This document shows positions 25,019 to 33,882 of a stretch of DNA of 64,000 bases, one piece after another. The DNA is from Inhella proteolytica. Lineage in GTDB: Bacteria; Pseudomonadota; Gammaproteobacteria; Burkholderiales; Burkholderiaceae_C. Made by a program: the position numbers and the translations under genes. The first letter of the stretch is position 1, and each line of letters starts with the position of its first letter. The DNA lies in contig NZ_JAEDAK010000021.1 of assembly GCF_016093275.1 (NCBI RefSeq), positions 1-64,000 of the forward strand, in the 5' to 3' direction. The notes beneath the pieces were generated by a model. It did not search any database and was not told the origin of the DNA. It worked only from the letters and a program-made list of their open reading frames with translations.

Positions 25019-26809
25019 TCAGCTCAACAGATCGCCAAAGCCGGCCTTGCGGATCTCAGCCTCGATGGTGGCGCGCAGGCCACGGGCCATGGCCAAGGCG
25101 GCCTGCGCTGCGGCCTCGTTGCCCAGGCGGCGCAGTGCGACGGCGCGGCCGTAATGGGACCAGGGGTGCTTGTCGTTGTGCTCGATGGCCTTGTCAAAGG
25201 CCTTCAGCGCCTGGGCTGCGTCCTGGCGGCGTAGCTGCAGCCAGCCCAGACTGTCCCAGTAGGAGGCGCTCTTGCGGTCCTGTGCAACTGCGGCCTGGCA
25301 GTCCTTCAGGGCCAGCTCCAGCTCCTGGTTCAGGCGGGTGCGCAGCCAGCAGCGGTTGTTCAGCACCCGCAGCCGGGCCAGGTCGCTGTCGCGGCTGGCC
25401 AGCCATAGCGTCCACTGCCGCAGCGCATCGGGCAGTTGGTCGAAGTCCGCGTACAGATCGGCCATTCCCAGGCGTTCCTGGGCCTCTGCCGGGAGCGCTT
25501 GGTCGAGGGCGAGCAGATCGGCCAGTGCGGCTTCGCGCGCTCCCATCGCTCTGTGCAATTGGGCGCGCAGCAATCGCGCATCGTGCAAGCCGGGCTGCAG
25601 CGTGAGCGCCTGGTCCAGATCCAGCTGAGCAGCCTGTGCCGCGCGCTGGCGCACCAGCACGCGCGCACGTGCCAGCCGGTGCTCGGGATTCGTGGGTGCC
25701 AACTCGACGGCGCGGTTGAGAAGTTGTAGGGCGCGCTGTGCATCGCCACGGGTGCCCAGCGCCGCAGCCTGGCGGGCCAGCGCGTCGGCATCGTCGTCCG
25801 GAGCTGCGGATACATGGGCGGCACCCTCGCTGTCCTGTGCCGTCGGGCCGGTGCCGAACACCGCCCCGCCGTTCCAGGTTGCGAACAGCTTTTCCTGTTC
25901 GCGCGACACATAGATGCGGTGCGCCAGGAAGTAGTCCAGGCCGAGCAGCAGGTCGATGTCGCGCAGGCGCGTGGCGTCCACCTGGAGTCGCAGGTGTGAA
26001 ATCTTCTGTCCGCCGATCTCAAAGCTCTCGACTGGCGCCCGCCAGCTGCTGACCAGGCCAGCGCCTGCTCCGCCCGTGCGCTCCTGCTCCACCATGTCAC
26101 TGCGGGCAATTCCAGCGCGGTTGGCTGCGCGTAGGCTCAGCGCGGTGGTCGGTGCTCCGGTGTCCATCAGCACCGTAACGCGGCTGCCATTCACGCGTGC
26201 GCGGGTACGCAAGGGTTTGTCGCTGCGCCCCCATTCAAGATCGGCCTCGATCACCGGCACGTCCTGGGCCCAGTACACCGGGTGCAACTTGCGGCAGTCG
26301 CCCTGCAGGAAGTGCAGCCGCATCAGGCCCTTGCCGAGGTCGTACTCGACATCGGTGGCGCCCAGAAAGTTCCGCCCCAAGATGCCCATGATGCCGGCGC
26401 CCAGTTCGTTGCCGCCGACGATGAACTCCATGTTCTTCAAGGCCAAGCCGTGGAAGTCCACTTCCTTCACGCGGGTGAGCTGGGCCTCGATCTCGCCGGT
26501 GTAGCCCTGCAAGCGAAGCCCTGCCGGCAGCGGGCCCAGCGGCAGCTTCAGCTGAGCCGCCGTGGCGGGCAGCAGCATGCTGAAGAAGGCACCGGTGTCC
26601 AGCAGCATCGGCAGCTCGCGGCCCTCGATGCTCAGGGTCACGATGGGGCGGTGGTGCACCAACTTGACCGGGATGTCGAGCGCTTGGCGCTGGCATTGCG
26701 CCGAGCTCAGAGCCGGCAGTGCCAGCAAGGCACAGGCCAGCATATGGAGGACGAGGCGCCTGGCATGGGGCAGGCAGGAGCGAGCATCGGCTCCGCGGTT
26801 GGACAGCAT
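25019..26809 (-). CDS. Exported double retropepsin-like protein with TPR repeats
   Basis: The 596-aa protein has an export signal (LVLHMLACALLALPALSSAQ). Two retropepsin-like aspartyl protease domains follow, each with a catalytic triplet: LLDTGA with Asp71 and LMDTGA with Asp216. Each also has a downstream ILGRNFLG or LLGLDYFL segment, the partner hydrophobic-Gly motif. From about residue 350 it is TPR repeats (LDSLGWLQLRRQDAAQALKA). ATG 26809 follows AGGGAG at proper spacing, so the upstream GTG 26833 is rejected. Tandem domains could form a pseudo-dimer as in pepsins. The substrate is unknown. Not obviously in an operon. Confidence 0.85.
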   Translation of the reverse strand: MLSNRGADARSCLPHARRLVLHMLACALLALPALSSAQCQRQALDIPVKLVHHRPIVTLSIEGRELPMLLDTGAFFSMLLPATAAQLKLPLGPLPAGLRLQGYTGEIEAQLTRVKEVDFHGLALKNMEFIVGGNELGAGIMGILGRNFLGATDVEYDLGKGLMRLHFLQGDCRKLHPVYWAQDVPVIEADLEWGRSDKPLRTRARVNGSRVTVLMDTGAPTTALSLRAANRAGIARSDMVEQERTGGAGAGLVSSWRAPVESFEIGGQKISHLRLQVDATRLRDIDLLLGLDYFLAHRIYVSREQEKLFATWNGGAVFGTGPTAQDSEGAAHVSAAPDDDADALARQAAALGTRGDAQRALQLLNRAVELAPTNPEHRLARARVLVRQRAAQAAQLDLDQALTLQPGLHDARLLRAQLHRAMGAREAALADLLALDQALPAEAQERLGMADLYADFDQLPDALRQWTLWLASRDSDLARLRVLNNRCWLRTRLNQELELALKDCQAAVAQDRKSASYWDSLGWLQLRRQDAAQALKAFDKAIEHNDKHPWSHYGRAVALRRLGNEAAAQAALAMARGLRATIEAEIRKAGFGDLLS

Positions 26810-26857
26810 GAAACTCCCTATGTTCTTGTTCACCCCGGGGCGAGCGGGGGCGCCACT

Positions 26858-27745
26858 TTAGGCGCCACCCGCTTGCGCCGGACTCAGCAACTCCACCAGC
26901 CTTTGCCCCGCCCGCCCCAGCGGCTTGTCGAGCCGCTGCACCAGCCAGGGCGTGAAGCGGTAGCGCGAGCCGCCCTCATACGCCAGCTCGGCCAGCTCAC
27001 CACGCGCCAACTGCTCGTCGACCAGGTAGCGCGGCATCCAGCCAAAGCCCATGCCCATCAGCAGCGCCTGGCGCTTGGCCACGAAGCCGGAGAGAAAGAA
27101 CACGCGTTCGCCGCCGAACATCTGGCGGTCCTCTCCGCCGGCGCCGGAATCGCGGACGGTCAGCTCGACATGGGCGTGCAAATCAGCCAGTCGGGCCGGG
27201 CGCCCCAGCTGCAGCAGCGGGTGCTGCGGCGCCACGCAGAGCAGGCATTCGAGCTCGGGCAAGGCCAGCGCGCGACATTGGGCGTGGGGGCGGTAGTCCT
27301 TGGCGATCATCAGATCGGCCCCTTCCTGCTCGAAGCAGCGCTGCACGCCGCCCAGGAACTCGATCTTCAGCTGTACGCGTGTCGGCACGCCTTCATCGGC
27401 CAGGGTCTTCAGTGCTTGCAGGCTGTCCGCCAGCGGCAGGATGCCGTCCACCACCAGCAGCAGGCGTGCCTCCCAGCCACTGGCCAGCTGCTGCGCCAGC
27501 GCGTCAAGCTGATGCGCCTGTTGCAGCAGGCGGCGGCCCTCCGCCAGCACGGCCTCGCCCTCGGGCGTCAGGCGCAGGCGGTAGCCACTGCGGTCGATCA
27601 GGCTCAGCCCCAACTGCTCCTCCAGGCGCTTGACCTGGTAGCTGACCGCCGAGCTGACCTTGTGCAGGGCCTGCGCCGCGCCGGCCACGCTGCCGGTGCG
27701 CACCAGGGCGTCCAGCGCCGCCAAACCCTCCAGATCCCAGCGCAT
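26858..27745 (-). CDS. LysR-family transcriptional regulator
   Basis: The 295-aa protein has an N-terminal winged helix-turn-helix (residues 1-60: LAALDALVRTGSVAGAAQAL, then VKRLEEQLGL) and a C-terminal substrate-binding domain (LLLVVDGILPL, ECLLCVAPQHPLL, LLMGMGFGWMPRYLV). It is divergent from hppD across 264 nt, the usual arrangement of a LysR regulator with its target, so it probably controls tyrosine degradation. Its ATG is only six bases from a 164-bp inverted-repeat element, and no good ribosome binding site is visible in the remaining leader. Confidence 0.9.
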   Translation of the reverse strand: MRWDLEGLAALDALVRTGSVAGAAQALHKVSSAVSYQVKRLEEQLGLSLIDRSGYRLRLTPEGEAVLAEGRRLLQQAHQLDALAQQLASGWEARLLLVVDGILPLADSLQALKTLADEGVPTRVQLKIEFLGGVQRCFEQEGADLMIAKDYRPHAQCRALALPELECLLCVAPQHPLLQLGRPARLADLHAHVELTVRDSGAGGEDRQMFGGERVFFLSGFVAKRQALLMGMGFGWMPRYLVDEQLARGELAELAYEGGSRYRFTPWLVQRLDKPLGRAGQRLVELLSPAQAGGA

Positions 27746-27751
27746 GTTCTA

Positions 27752-27915
27752 GGAACTTGTCCGCAAACAAGCGGGGTCGGCGCGGCGGGCGCTTTGGGCG
27801 CCGGCCTGCGTTGCAAATCCTCGCAATGCCTCCGGGCATTGCTGCGGTGTTGCGCCTTGTCCTGCATCCCAAATCGTCACGCCAGCCTCCACCCGCCCGT
27901 CTGCGGACAAGTTCC
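27752..27915. repeat. 164-bp element with 14-bp perfect terminal inverted repeats
   Basis: GGAACTTGTCCGCA (27752-27765) and its exact reverse complement (27902-27915) bound a GC-rich, non-coding 164-bp segment with internal dyads such as CAATGCC-N-GGGCATTG. No target duplication is seen. It looks like a miniature inverted-repeat or REP-type element inserted between lysR and hppD. Flanking bases read TTCTA on the left and AAATCCTAGAA on the right. Confidence 0.6.
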
Positions 27916-28009
27916 AAATCCTAGAAATTGATCTGCAAAGAAATTCGCTTTTTTAGAATTTAAGGCCTTAGAAGAATCAGGGTCATTCGCTTCTTCCCTG
28001 GGTCTTGCG
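27916..28009 (+). promoter_or_regulatory. AT-rich hppD promoter region with LysR-type dyads
   Basis: This stretch is strikingly AT-rich for the window. It contains AAATTC-N9-GAATTT (27941-27961) and the palindrome TAAGGCCTTA (27961-27970), both plausible operator elements for the divergent LysR protein. The hppD start follows 40 nt later. Exact promoter boxes are not certain. Confidence 0.45.
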
Positions 28010-29047
28010 ATGAGCACCTTCAACCCCTGCGGCCTGCGCGGCATCGAGTTCACCGAGTTCTGCGGTCCGGATCTGGACCACCTCGAATCCCTGTTCTGGG
28101 CCTTCGGCTTTTCCAAGCTGCGTCGCCACCCGGAAAAGGCGATCCACTACTTCCGCCAGAACGACATCCACTTCCTGCTCAATGGCGAGCGCGGCGGCCA
28201 CTCGGCCGAGTTCGCCAAGCGCCACGGCCCGTCCATCAGCGCCATGGGCTGGCGCTGTGACGACGCCCAAGCCGCGCTGCAGGCGGCGGTGGCGCGCGGC
28301 GCCGTCGCCGTGCCTGCCGAGATGAAGGACCACCCCTGGCCGGCCGTCTGGGGCATCGGCGAGAGCCTGATCTATTTCGTCGAGACGCCGCGCGCCGGCC
28401 AGCCCTCGGTCTACGAGCGCGAGTTCGTGGCCCTCGAACGCCCGCTGATCCAGGCCGACAAGGGTTTCAAGGTGGTGGACCACCTGACCAACAACGTGCC
28501 CCCGGGCGAGCAGCAGAAGTGGGCCGAGTTCTACAAGGGCATCTTCGGCTTCACCGAGGTGCGCTACTTCGACATCCAGGGCGTCAAGACCGGCCTGACC
28601 AGCTACGCGCTGCGCTCGCCGGACGGCAGCTTCTGCATCCCCATCAACCAGCCCAAGGACGACAAGGACCAGATCGCCGAGTACCTGCGCGAATACAAGG
28701 GCCCGGGCGTGCAGCACCTGGCCTTCCTGACGGACGACATCCTGGCCTCGCTGGATGCTTTGGAGGGCAGCCCGATCGAAACGCTCGACATCGACCCCGA
28801 CTACTACCGCGAGGTGTTCGAGCGCGTGCCCGGCGTGCGCGAGGACCCCGCCCGCATCCAGCGGCACCAAGTGCTGGTGGACGGCGACGAGGGCGGCTAC
28901 CTGCTGCAGATCTTCACCAAGAACCTGATCGGGCCGATCTTCATCGAGATCATTCAGCGCGCCGACCACCTGGGCTTTGGCGAGGGCAACTTCGGCGCGC
29001 TGTTCCGATCCTTGGAGAAGGATCAAGAGAAGCGGGGGGTGCTGTGA
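28010..29047 (+). CDS. hppD: 4-hydroxyphenylpyruvate dioxygenase
   Basis: The 345-aa protein has the two-domain VOC fold of HPPD, with Fe(II) ligands His158 (VVDHLTNN), His236 (GVQHLAFL) and Glu313 (FIEIIQR). The C-terminal motif GFGEGNFGALFRSLE closes over the active site. It converts 4-hydroxyphenylpyruvate to homogentisate in tyrosine catabolism. It is divergent from a LysR regulator and overlaps the following VOC gene by one base (TGATG). Length is usual for betaproteobacterial enzymes. Confidence 0.97.
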   Translation: MSTFNPCGLRGIEFTEFCGPDLDHLESLFWAFGFSKLRRHPEKAIHYFRQNDIHFLLNGERGGHSAEFAKRHGPSISAMGWRCDDAQAALQAAVARGAVAVPAEMKDHPWPAVWGIGESLIYFVETPRAGQPSVYEREFVALERPLIQADKGFKVVDHLTNNVPPGEQQKWAEFYKGIFGFTEVRYFDIQGVKTGLTSYALRSPDGSFCIPINQPKDDKDQIAEYLREYKGPGVQHLAFLTDDILASLDALEGSPIETLDIDPDYYREVFERVPGVREDPARIQRHQVLVDGDEGGYLLQIFTKNLIGPIFIEIIQRADHLGFGEGNFGALFRSLEKDQEKRGVL

Positions 29048-29580
29048 TGTTGCAAGGCATTCACCACGCCGCCTACCGCTGCAAGGACGCGCAGGAAACC
29101 GCCACCTTCTACAAGCAGGCGCTGGGCATGGATCTGCTGCTGGCGATCTCCGAAGACCGCGTGCCCAGCACCAAGGCGCCCGACCCCTACATGCACATCT
29201 TCCTGGATGCCGGCCGCGGCAATGTGCTGGCCTTCTTTGAGATCCCCAACAGCCCGCCGATGGGCCGCGACGAGAACACGCCGGCCTGGGTGCAGCACAT
29301 CGCCTTCCAGGTCGAGGACCTCGACACCCTGGCCCAGGCCAAGGCCAAGCTGGAGGCCCTGGGCCTGGACGTGGTGGGCCCGACCAACCATGCGATCTTC
29401 CAGTCCATCTACTTCCGCGACCCCAATGGCCACCGCATCGAGCTGGCGGCCAACACCGTCAAGCCCGGGGACCTGGAGCGCCTGCGCGAGGTGGCGCCAG
29501 CCATGATGGAGGAGTGGGGGCGAACCAAGCGCACGGTGAAGCAGGCGGCCTGGCTGCATGAGGCGGAGTTTGCCGGCTGA
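29047..29580 (+). CDS. VOC-family protein linked to hppD
   Basis: The 177-aa protein starts MLQGIHHAAYRCKDAQETAT. It has a first half with His6 and a second half (WVQHIAFQVEDLDTLAQAK, YFRDPNGHRIELAAN) carrying the usual His and Glu metal ligands of glyoxalase-type VOC enzymes. It overlaps hppD by one base, so it is co-translated and probably acts in aromatic amino acid catabolism, but its substrate is not evident. The start is placed at the overlap; earlier in-frame codons are a shadow of hppD. Confidence 0.88.
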   Translation: MLQGIHHAAYRCKDAQETATFYKQALGMDLLLAISEDRVPSTKAPDPYMHIFLDAGRGNVLAFFEIPNSPPMGRDENTPAWVQHIAFQVEDLDTLAQAKAKLEALGLDVVGPTNHAIFQSIYFRDPNGHRIELAANTVKPGDLERLREVAPAMMEEWGRTKRTVKQAAWLHEAEFAG

Positions 29581-29584
29581 GGCT

Positions 29585-30232
29585 TCAGGCGATCAGTCGG
29601 CGCAAGCCTTCGCGCAGTTCGCCGAAGCTCGGCGACTTGTTGCGCTCGACATCCATCCGCGGTCCGATTGCGGCTGCCCAATCATGTTTGAGTTGGCCTG
29701 GAAGCGGCCAGCCAGCCTTCTTGACTGCAGCAGCACCGCCTGGGTAGACGGCATCTGCCAATAACTCCCAGGTGCCGCAGACACTGTCCTGCCGGTACCC
29801 GGCAAGTACCTTCTTCTTGGCCCGAGGGTAGGCCGCGAGCAAGGCGGCCTGATCGCCGAAGTACCAGGCTTCAACTTCTTCGACCGCCAGGCGGATCAAG
29901 ACCGTCGGTGGGGCCGGGCTGCAAGCGCCCGATAGTGCTTCCAACTCGGCCCGAAACTCGAGCGCGGGGCGTTGGTCGCTGTCGAGCACGACGAGCACTG
30001 CGTCAATGCCTGGCGTCTTGCCATACGCGCGCAATAGCGCAGGGAGCTTGTCCAGTAGGCAGGACTTGCTGGGATCGGGCTTGGCCTGGAGGTTGCTGGG
30101 AAGCCGGCCAATGCCGCGATGGTCATGCACTCGCCAACTGTGCTCCAGGCCTTGTTCACCGATGAGCTTGGGCAGCAGGATCTCAATAAGCCGTGCCCCG
30201 GAACTGTCCTCAACCAACACCTCAAGATGCAT
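29585..30232 (-). CDS. DUF4276-type, TOPRIM-like protein
   Basis: The 215-aa protein has an early acidic residue (LVEDSSGARLIEILLPKLI, Glu8), an Asp-x-Asp after a hydrophobic strand (VLVVLDSDQRP, Asp84/Asp86), and AVEEVEAWYFGD at 116-127. Together these match DUF4276 and a TOPRIM-type metal site. It is the second gene of a pair with an AAA ATPase, 3 nt away. AAA15/TOPRIM-type pairs are known in phage defence (Gabija and PARIS families share the logic), so a nuclease effector role is plausible but inferred. Convergent with the VOC gene, 4 nt apart. Confidence 0.75.
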   Translation of the reverse strand: MHLEVLVEDSSGARLIEILLPKLIGEQGLEHSWRVHDHRGIGRLPSNLQAKPDPSKSCLLDKLPALLRAYGKTPGIDAVLVVLDSDQRPALEFRAELEALSGACSPAPPTVLIRLAVEEVEAWYFGDQAALLAAYPRAKKKVLAGYRQDSVCGTWELLADAVYPGGAAAVKKAGWPLPGQLKHDWAAAIGPRMDVERNKSPSFGELREGLRRLIA

Positions 30233-30235
30233 GGC

Positions 30236-31468
30236 TCAGTTGGTTTCGAGGTAGTTGCTGTACCAGAGGCTACCGAGTGGCAGTCCTTCATCGACCAGGT
30301 TTTGCACCAGGGCCAAATCGGAGGCTCGGCGAATGGTCGAGAAGCCGTCCTTGCCCTTGCCTAGGATCCAAACTTCCTTGGGCGACAGCGCGTCGACAAA
30401 GTAGGGCTGGTGAGTTGTGACGAAAATTTGGGGAGTGTGGACCTGGCCAGTGGCATGCCCACGCAACTCACGCGCTAGAGAGTCGAGCAGGCCGTGGTAA
30501 AGCCCGTTCTCGGGTTCTTCGATGCAGATGAAGGGCGGCGGCTCCGGGTCTTCCATCAGCAGCAGATAGGCAAACATCTTCAGAGTGCCGTCCGACATCT
30601 GCCCTGCGTAGAAAGGGTCGGCGAAGGCGCCGTCATTGAACTGCAGCAGGACACGTTTGTCCGGGCTCTCGATGTGTCGAATGCTGTGCACGCCCGGGAT
30701 CTTTTCGGCAATCCGCTTCAAGATTGCATCGAAGCGTGCGCGGTGCTCGCGCTCCATGTACTGCACCACATTGCCTATGTTGTCGCCATGGCTGTTGAGG
30801 TGGCGCTGCGCGCCAGCCGAAGGGATCACCCGCGCCATGTCGGGGTTGAAGTACGAGAGGTACCAGCCCTTAAGAAAGTCACGGAAGCGCCGGATGCGAG
30901 GGTGCTCTTTCAGTGTCCCCAGTGTGGCAATGCCCAGACGGCGCAGATCGGTGAGGTCAACATCCTCCTGGGCGCGGTCTTCCTCACCCGTCGCGCCTTC
31001 CACCGCTTCCTCGCCGGCCCATACAGTGCCGCGGCCGTGATCGAGTCGAAGGAATGGGAAGGGGCGCCCATGCTTCTGGTTCTTGCGTCGCTGCTTCAGA
31101 ACTTCGGACTGCACATACGGGCGTCCGCTGCTGTCGACATTGATCGCCAATTCGTAGGTGATCGGCCGCTCGCCCTTGGCCTCGCGGTAGTAGATCTCGA
31201 ACTGGATCGGCTCGTCCGTGCCGAGCGAGCGCATGCGGTCAAAGCCGCCGCGCTGCTTCATGTCGCAGGCTGCCTCCACATCATGCGTCAGACAGTCGGA
31301 GACGAAGCCGAAGGCGTCGAACAGCGTGCTCTTGCCGGCGCCGTTCTTGCCAATCACCACGGTGAACGGGGTCAGGGGCTCGCTGTTCTGCTGGGTCGAG
31401 AGCTTGCCCAGCGTGACGTCGCGCAGAGCGCGGTAATTGCGAACGCGAAAACCTTCGATCAGAGCCAT
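30236..31468 (-). CDS. AAA-family (OLD/RecF-like) ATPase, partner of DUF4276
   Basis: The 410-aa protein has Walker A GKNGAGKST at residues 40-48, an ABC-like signature QMSDGTLKMFA near 290-300, Walker B FICIEEPENGLYH at 313-325 and a switch TTHQP at 351-355. This is the SMC/RecF/OLD-type architecture of AAA15/AAA21 ATPases. It starts 31 nt downstream of ychF on the same strand and is tightly coupled to the TOPRIM-like gene. It is probably the sensor/motor subunit of a two-gene defence module. Codon use is somewhat less GC-biased than in neighbours. Confidence 0.85.
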   Translation of the reverse strand: MALIEGFRVRNYRALRDVTLGKLSTQQNSEPLTPFTVVIGKNGAGKSTLFDAFGFVSDCLTHDVEAACDMKQRGGFDRMRSLGTDEPIQFEIYYREAKGERPITYELAINVDSSGRPYVQSEVLKQRRKNQKHGRPFPFLRLDHGRGTVWAGEEAVEGATGEEDRAQEDVDLTDLRRLGIATLGTLKEHPRIRRFRDFLKGWYLSYFNPDMARVIPSAGAQRHLNSHGDNIGNVVQYMEREHRARFDAILKRIAEKIPGVHSIRHIESPDKRVLLQFNDGAFADPFYAGQMSDGTLKMFAYLLLMEDPEPPPFICIEEPENGLYHGLLDSLARELRGHATGQVHTPQIFVTTHQPYFVDALSPKEVWILGKGKDGFSTIRRASDLALVQNLVDEGLPLGSLWYSNYLETN

Positions 31469-31499
31469 GGTGTCCTGTCGGGAAGGAGGGGCTGCCGGA

Positions 31500-32591
31500 T
31501 TAGACGTTGAACAGGAAGTTCATCACGTCGCCGTCCTTGACCACGTACTCCTTGCCTTCGGCGCGCATCTTGCCGGCGTCCTTGGCGCCTTGCTCACCCT
31601 TGTAGGTGATGAAGTCTTCGAAGGCGATGGTCTGGGCGCGGATGAAGCCGCGTTCGAAATCGGTGTGGATCACGCCGGCCGCCTGCGGGGCGGTGTCGCC
31701 CTTGTGGATGGTCCAGGCGCGCACTTCCTTCACGCCGGCGGTGAAGTAGGTCTGCAGGCCCAGCAGGCTGAAGGCCGCGCGGATCAGGCGATTCAGGCCC
31801 GGCTCGGTCTGGCCCATCTCGGACAGGAACATCGCCTTGTCCTCGTCGCTCATCTCCGAAAGCTCGCTCTCGGTCTTGGCGCAGATCGCCACCACCGGGC
31901 CCTTCTGCGCCGCGGCGTATTCCTTCAGGCGCTCCAGGAAGGGGTTGTTCTCGAAGCCGTCCTCGGCCACGTTGCCGACGAACATGGCCGGCTTGGCGGT
32001 GATCAGGCAAAGCGGCTTCAGGATCGCCAGCTCTTCCTTGCTGAAGTCGATGGAGCGCACCGGCTTGGCCTGGTCCAGCGCGGCCTGGCACTTTTCCAGC
32101 ACCTTCACGAGTGCGATCGCTTCCTTGTCGCCGGCGCGCGCCACCTTGTTGTAGCGGTGCAGGCTCTTTTCCACGGTGCCGAGGTCGGCCAGGCAGAGCT
32201 CGGTCTGGATGACCTCGATGTCGGAGATCGGGTCGACCTTGCCGTTCACGTGGATGACGTTCTCGTCCTCGAAGCAGCGCACCACGTTGACGATGGCGTC
32301 GGTCTCGCGGATGTGGCTGAGGAACTGGTTGCCCAGGCCTTCACCCTTGCTGGCACCGGCCACCAGGCCGGCGATGTCGACGAACTCGACGATGGCCGGC
32401 ACCACGCGTTCGGGCTTGACGATCTCGGACAGCGCATCCAGGCGCGGGTCCGGCAGCTCGACGATGCCGACGTTGGGCTCGATGGTGCAGAAGGGGTAGT
32501 TCTCGGCAGCGATGCCGGCCTTGGTCAGGGCGTTGAAGAGGGTCGATTTGCCGACGTTCGGCAAACCCACGATGCCGCACTTGAGGCTCAT
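31500..32591 (-). CDS. ychF: Redox-regulated ATPase YchF (OLA1 homologue)
   Basis: The 363-aa protein, the same length as E. coli YchF, starts [20 protein letters not shown] with the P-loop GLPNVGKST. It has the switch region [13 protein letters not shown], the [20 protein letters not shown] motif and a C-terminal TGS domain ending [12 protein letters not shown]. YchF is an Obg-family nucleotidase associated with ribosomes and stress. The start at this MSLKCG was chosen because the upstream 24 codons are not conserved. The usual pth partner is not adjacent here; an AAA/TOPRIM pair follows instead. Confidence 0.97.
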   Translation of the reverse strand: MSLKCGIVGLPNVGKSTLFNALTKAGIAAENYPFCTIEPNVGIVELPDPRLDALSEIVKPERVVPAIVEFVDIAGLVAGASKGEGLGNQFLSHIRETDAIVNVVRCFEDENVIHVNGKVDPISDIEVIQTELCLADLGTVEKSLHRYNKVARAGDKEAIALVKVLEKCQAALDQAKPVRSIDFSKEELAILKPLCLITAKPAMFVGNVAEDGFENNPFLERLKEYAAAQKGPVVAICAKTESELSEMSDEDKAMFLSEMGQTEPGLNRLIRAAFSLLGLQTYFTAGVKEVRAWTIHKGDTAPQAAGVIHTDFERGFIRAQTIAFEDFITYKGEQGAKDAGKMRAEGKEYVVKDGDVMNFLFNV

Positions 32592-32735
32592 CGGACAGTC
32601 CTTGAATAGCTGGGGCGCCCGGGCGTCGCTCGGCAGGGACCGGCGATCGGGAAATCTGGGCAAAGGGGCGGGATTTTAGGCGGGCGTGACCCTGTGCGCA
32701 GCCGGGCTTGGGGCGGCTTCCTAGAATCCCCGGCT

Positions 32736-33857
32736 ATGCACAGGGCTCCAGTCGATGTATTGATCCGCGGCGATGGCTGCGTCGGGCGGGCGTTGGCGCT
32801 GGCCTTGTCGCGCCAGGGCCTGCGCGTGGCCTTGCGCGGCCGCCCCCCAGCGGCGGGCGGCCCGGACCTGCGCGCCTACGCGCTGAATCCGGCCTCGCGC
32901 CGCTTGCTGCAGGAGCTCAGGGTCTGGGACAGCCTGCCCGCCGAGGCCCGCACCCCCGTGCACGACATGAAGGTGCATGGCGACGCGCAAGGCGCACACA
33001 TCGAGTTCTCGGCCTGGCAGGCCCAGGTGGAGGAACTGGCCTGGATCGTCGACGCCGGCGAGCTGGAAGCCCAGTTGGACGCCGCCCTGCGCTACGCCCC
33101 GCATGTGGAGCGTGTGCAGGAGGACGTGCCGCACGCCCTGCTGGCCCTGTGCGAGGGCCGCGAGGCCGACAGCCGCGCCGCCCTGGGCGTGGAGGTGGAG
33201 TTGCACCGCTACGGCCACCACGCGCTGGCCGCCCGCCTGGTGGCCAGCCAGCCGCACCAGGGCATTGCCTGGCAGTGGTTCCGCCAGGGCGAGCACGGCC
33301 CCGAGATCTTGGCCCTGCTGCCGCTGGACCGCCCCGAACCCGGCTGCAGCTATGCCTTGGTGTGGTCGCAGCCGGCCGCGGCCGCGCAGCAATGGGCCGT
33401 GGCCGAGCCTGCGGAATTCGAAGCCGAGCTGAACCGCCTGTGCGCCGCCTCGTCCGGCAGCCTGAAGCTGGCTAGCGAGCGCAAGACCTGGCCGCTGCAA
33501 TGGCTGCGCGCCCGGGAGGTCTGCGGCCCCGGCTTCGTGCTGCTGGGCGATTGTGCGCACCAGGTGCACCCGCTGTCCGGCCAGGGCCTGAACCTGGGCC
33601 TGGGCGACGTGGCCGCCCTGGCCCAGGTGCTGCGCCAGCGCGAGGCCTGGCGACCGCTGGGCGACGAGCGCCTGCTGCGCCGCTATGCGCGCGAGCGCGC
33701 CCTGCCCACCCTGCTGATGGGCGGCGGCGCCGATGCGCTCTGGACCGGTTTTGCCCATCCCTCGCCCCTGCTGCGCAGCCTGCGCAACCAGGGTCTGAGC
33801 CTTGTCAATCAACTGCCCCCCTTGAAGCGCTGGCTGGCCCAGCGCGCGATGGGCTGA
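32736..33857 (+). CDS. FAD-dependent monooxygenase, UbiH/Coq6-like
   Basis: The 373-aa protein has an N-terminal dinucleotide-binding motif GDGCVG, an ARG-to-tail region, and the second FAD motif GDCAHQVHPLSGQGLNLGLG near residue 270, typical of ubiquinone-biosynthesis hydroxylases. It may hydroxylate a ubiquinone precursor. The N-terminus (VDVLIRGDGCVGRALALALS) departs slightly from the classical GxGxxG-then-A pattern. The ATG at 32736 lies just after a TAGAAT box. It precedes dsbC on the same strand with 25 nt between. Confidence 0.88.
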   Translation: MHRAPVDVLIRGDGCVGRALALALSRQGLRVALRGRPPAAGGPDLRAYALNPASRRLLQELRVWDSLPAEARTPVHDMKVHGDAQGAHIEFSAWQAQVEELAWIVDAGELEAQLDAALRYAPHVERVQEDVPHALLALCEGREADSRAALGVEVELHRYGHHALAARLVASQPHQGIAWQWFRQGEHGPEILALLPLDRPEPGCSYALVWSQPAAAAQQWAVAEPAEFEAELNRLCAASSGSLKLASERKTWPLQWLRAREVCGPGFVLLGDCAHQVHPLSGQGLNLGLGDVAALAQVLRQREAWRPLGDERLLRRYARERALPTLLMGGGADALWTGFAHPSPLLRSLRNQGLSLVNQLPPLKRWLAQRAMG

Positions 33858-33882
33858 CCCCCCGGCCGAGGTGCCCTTGTCC

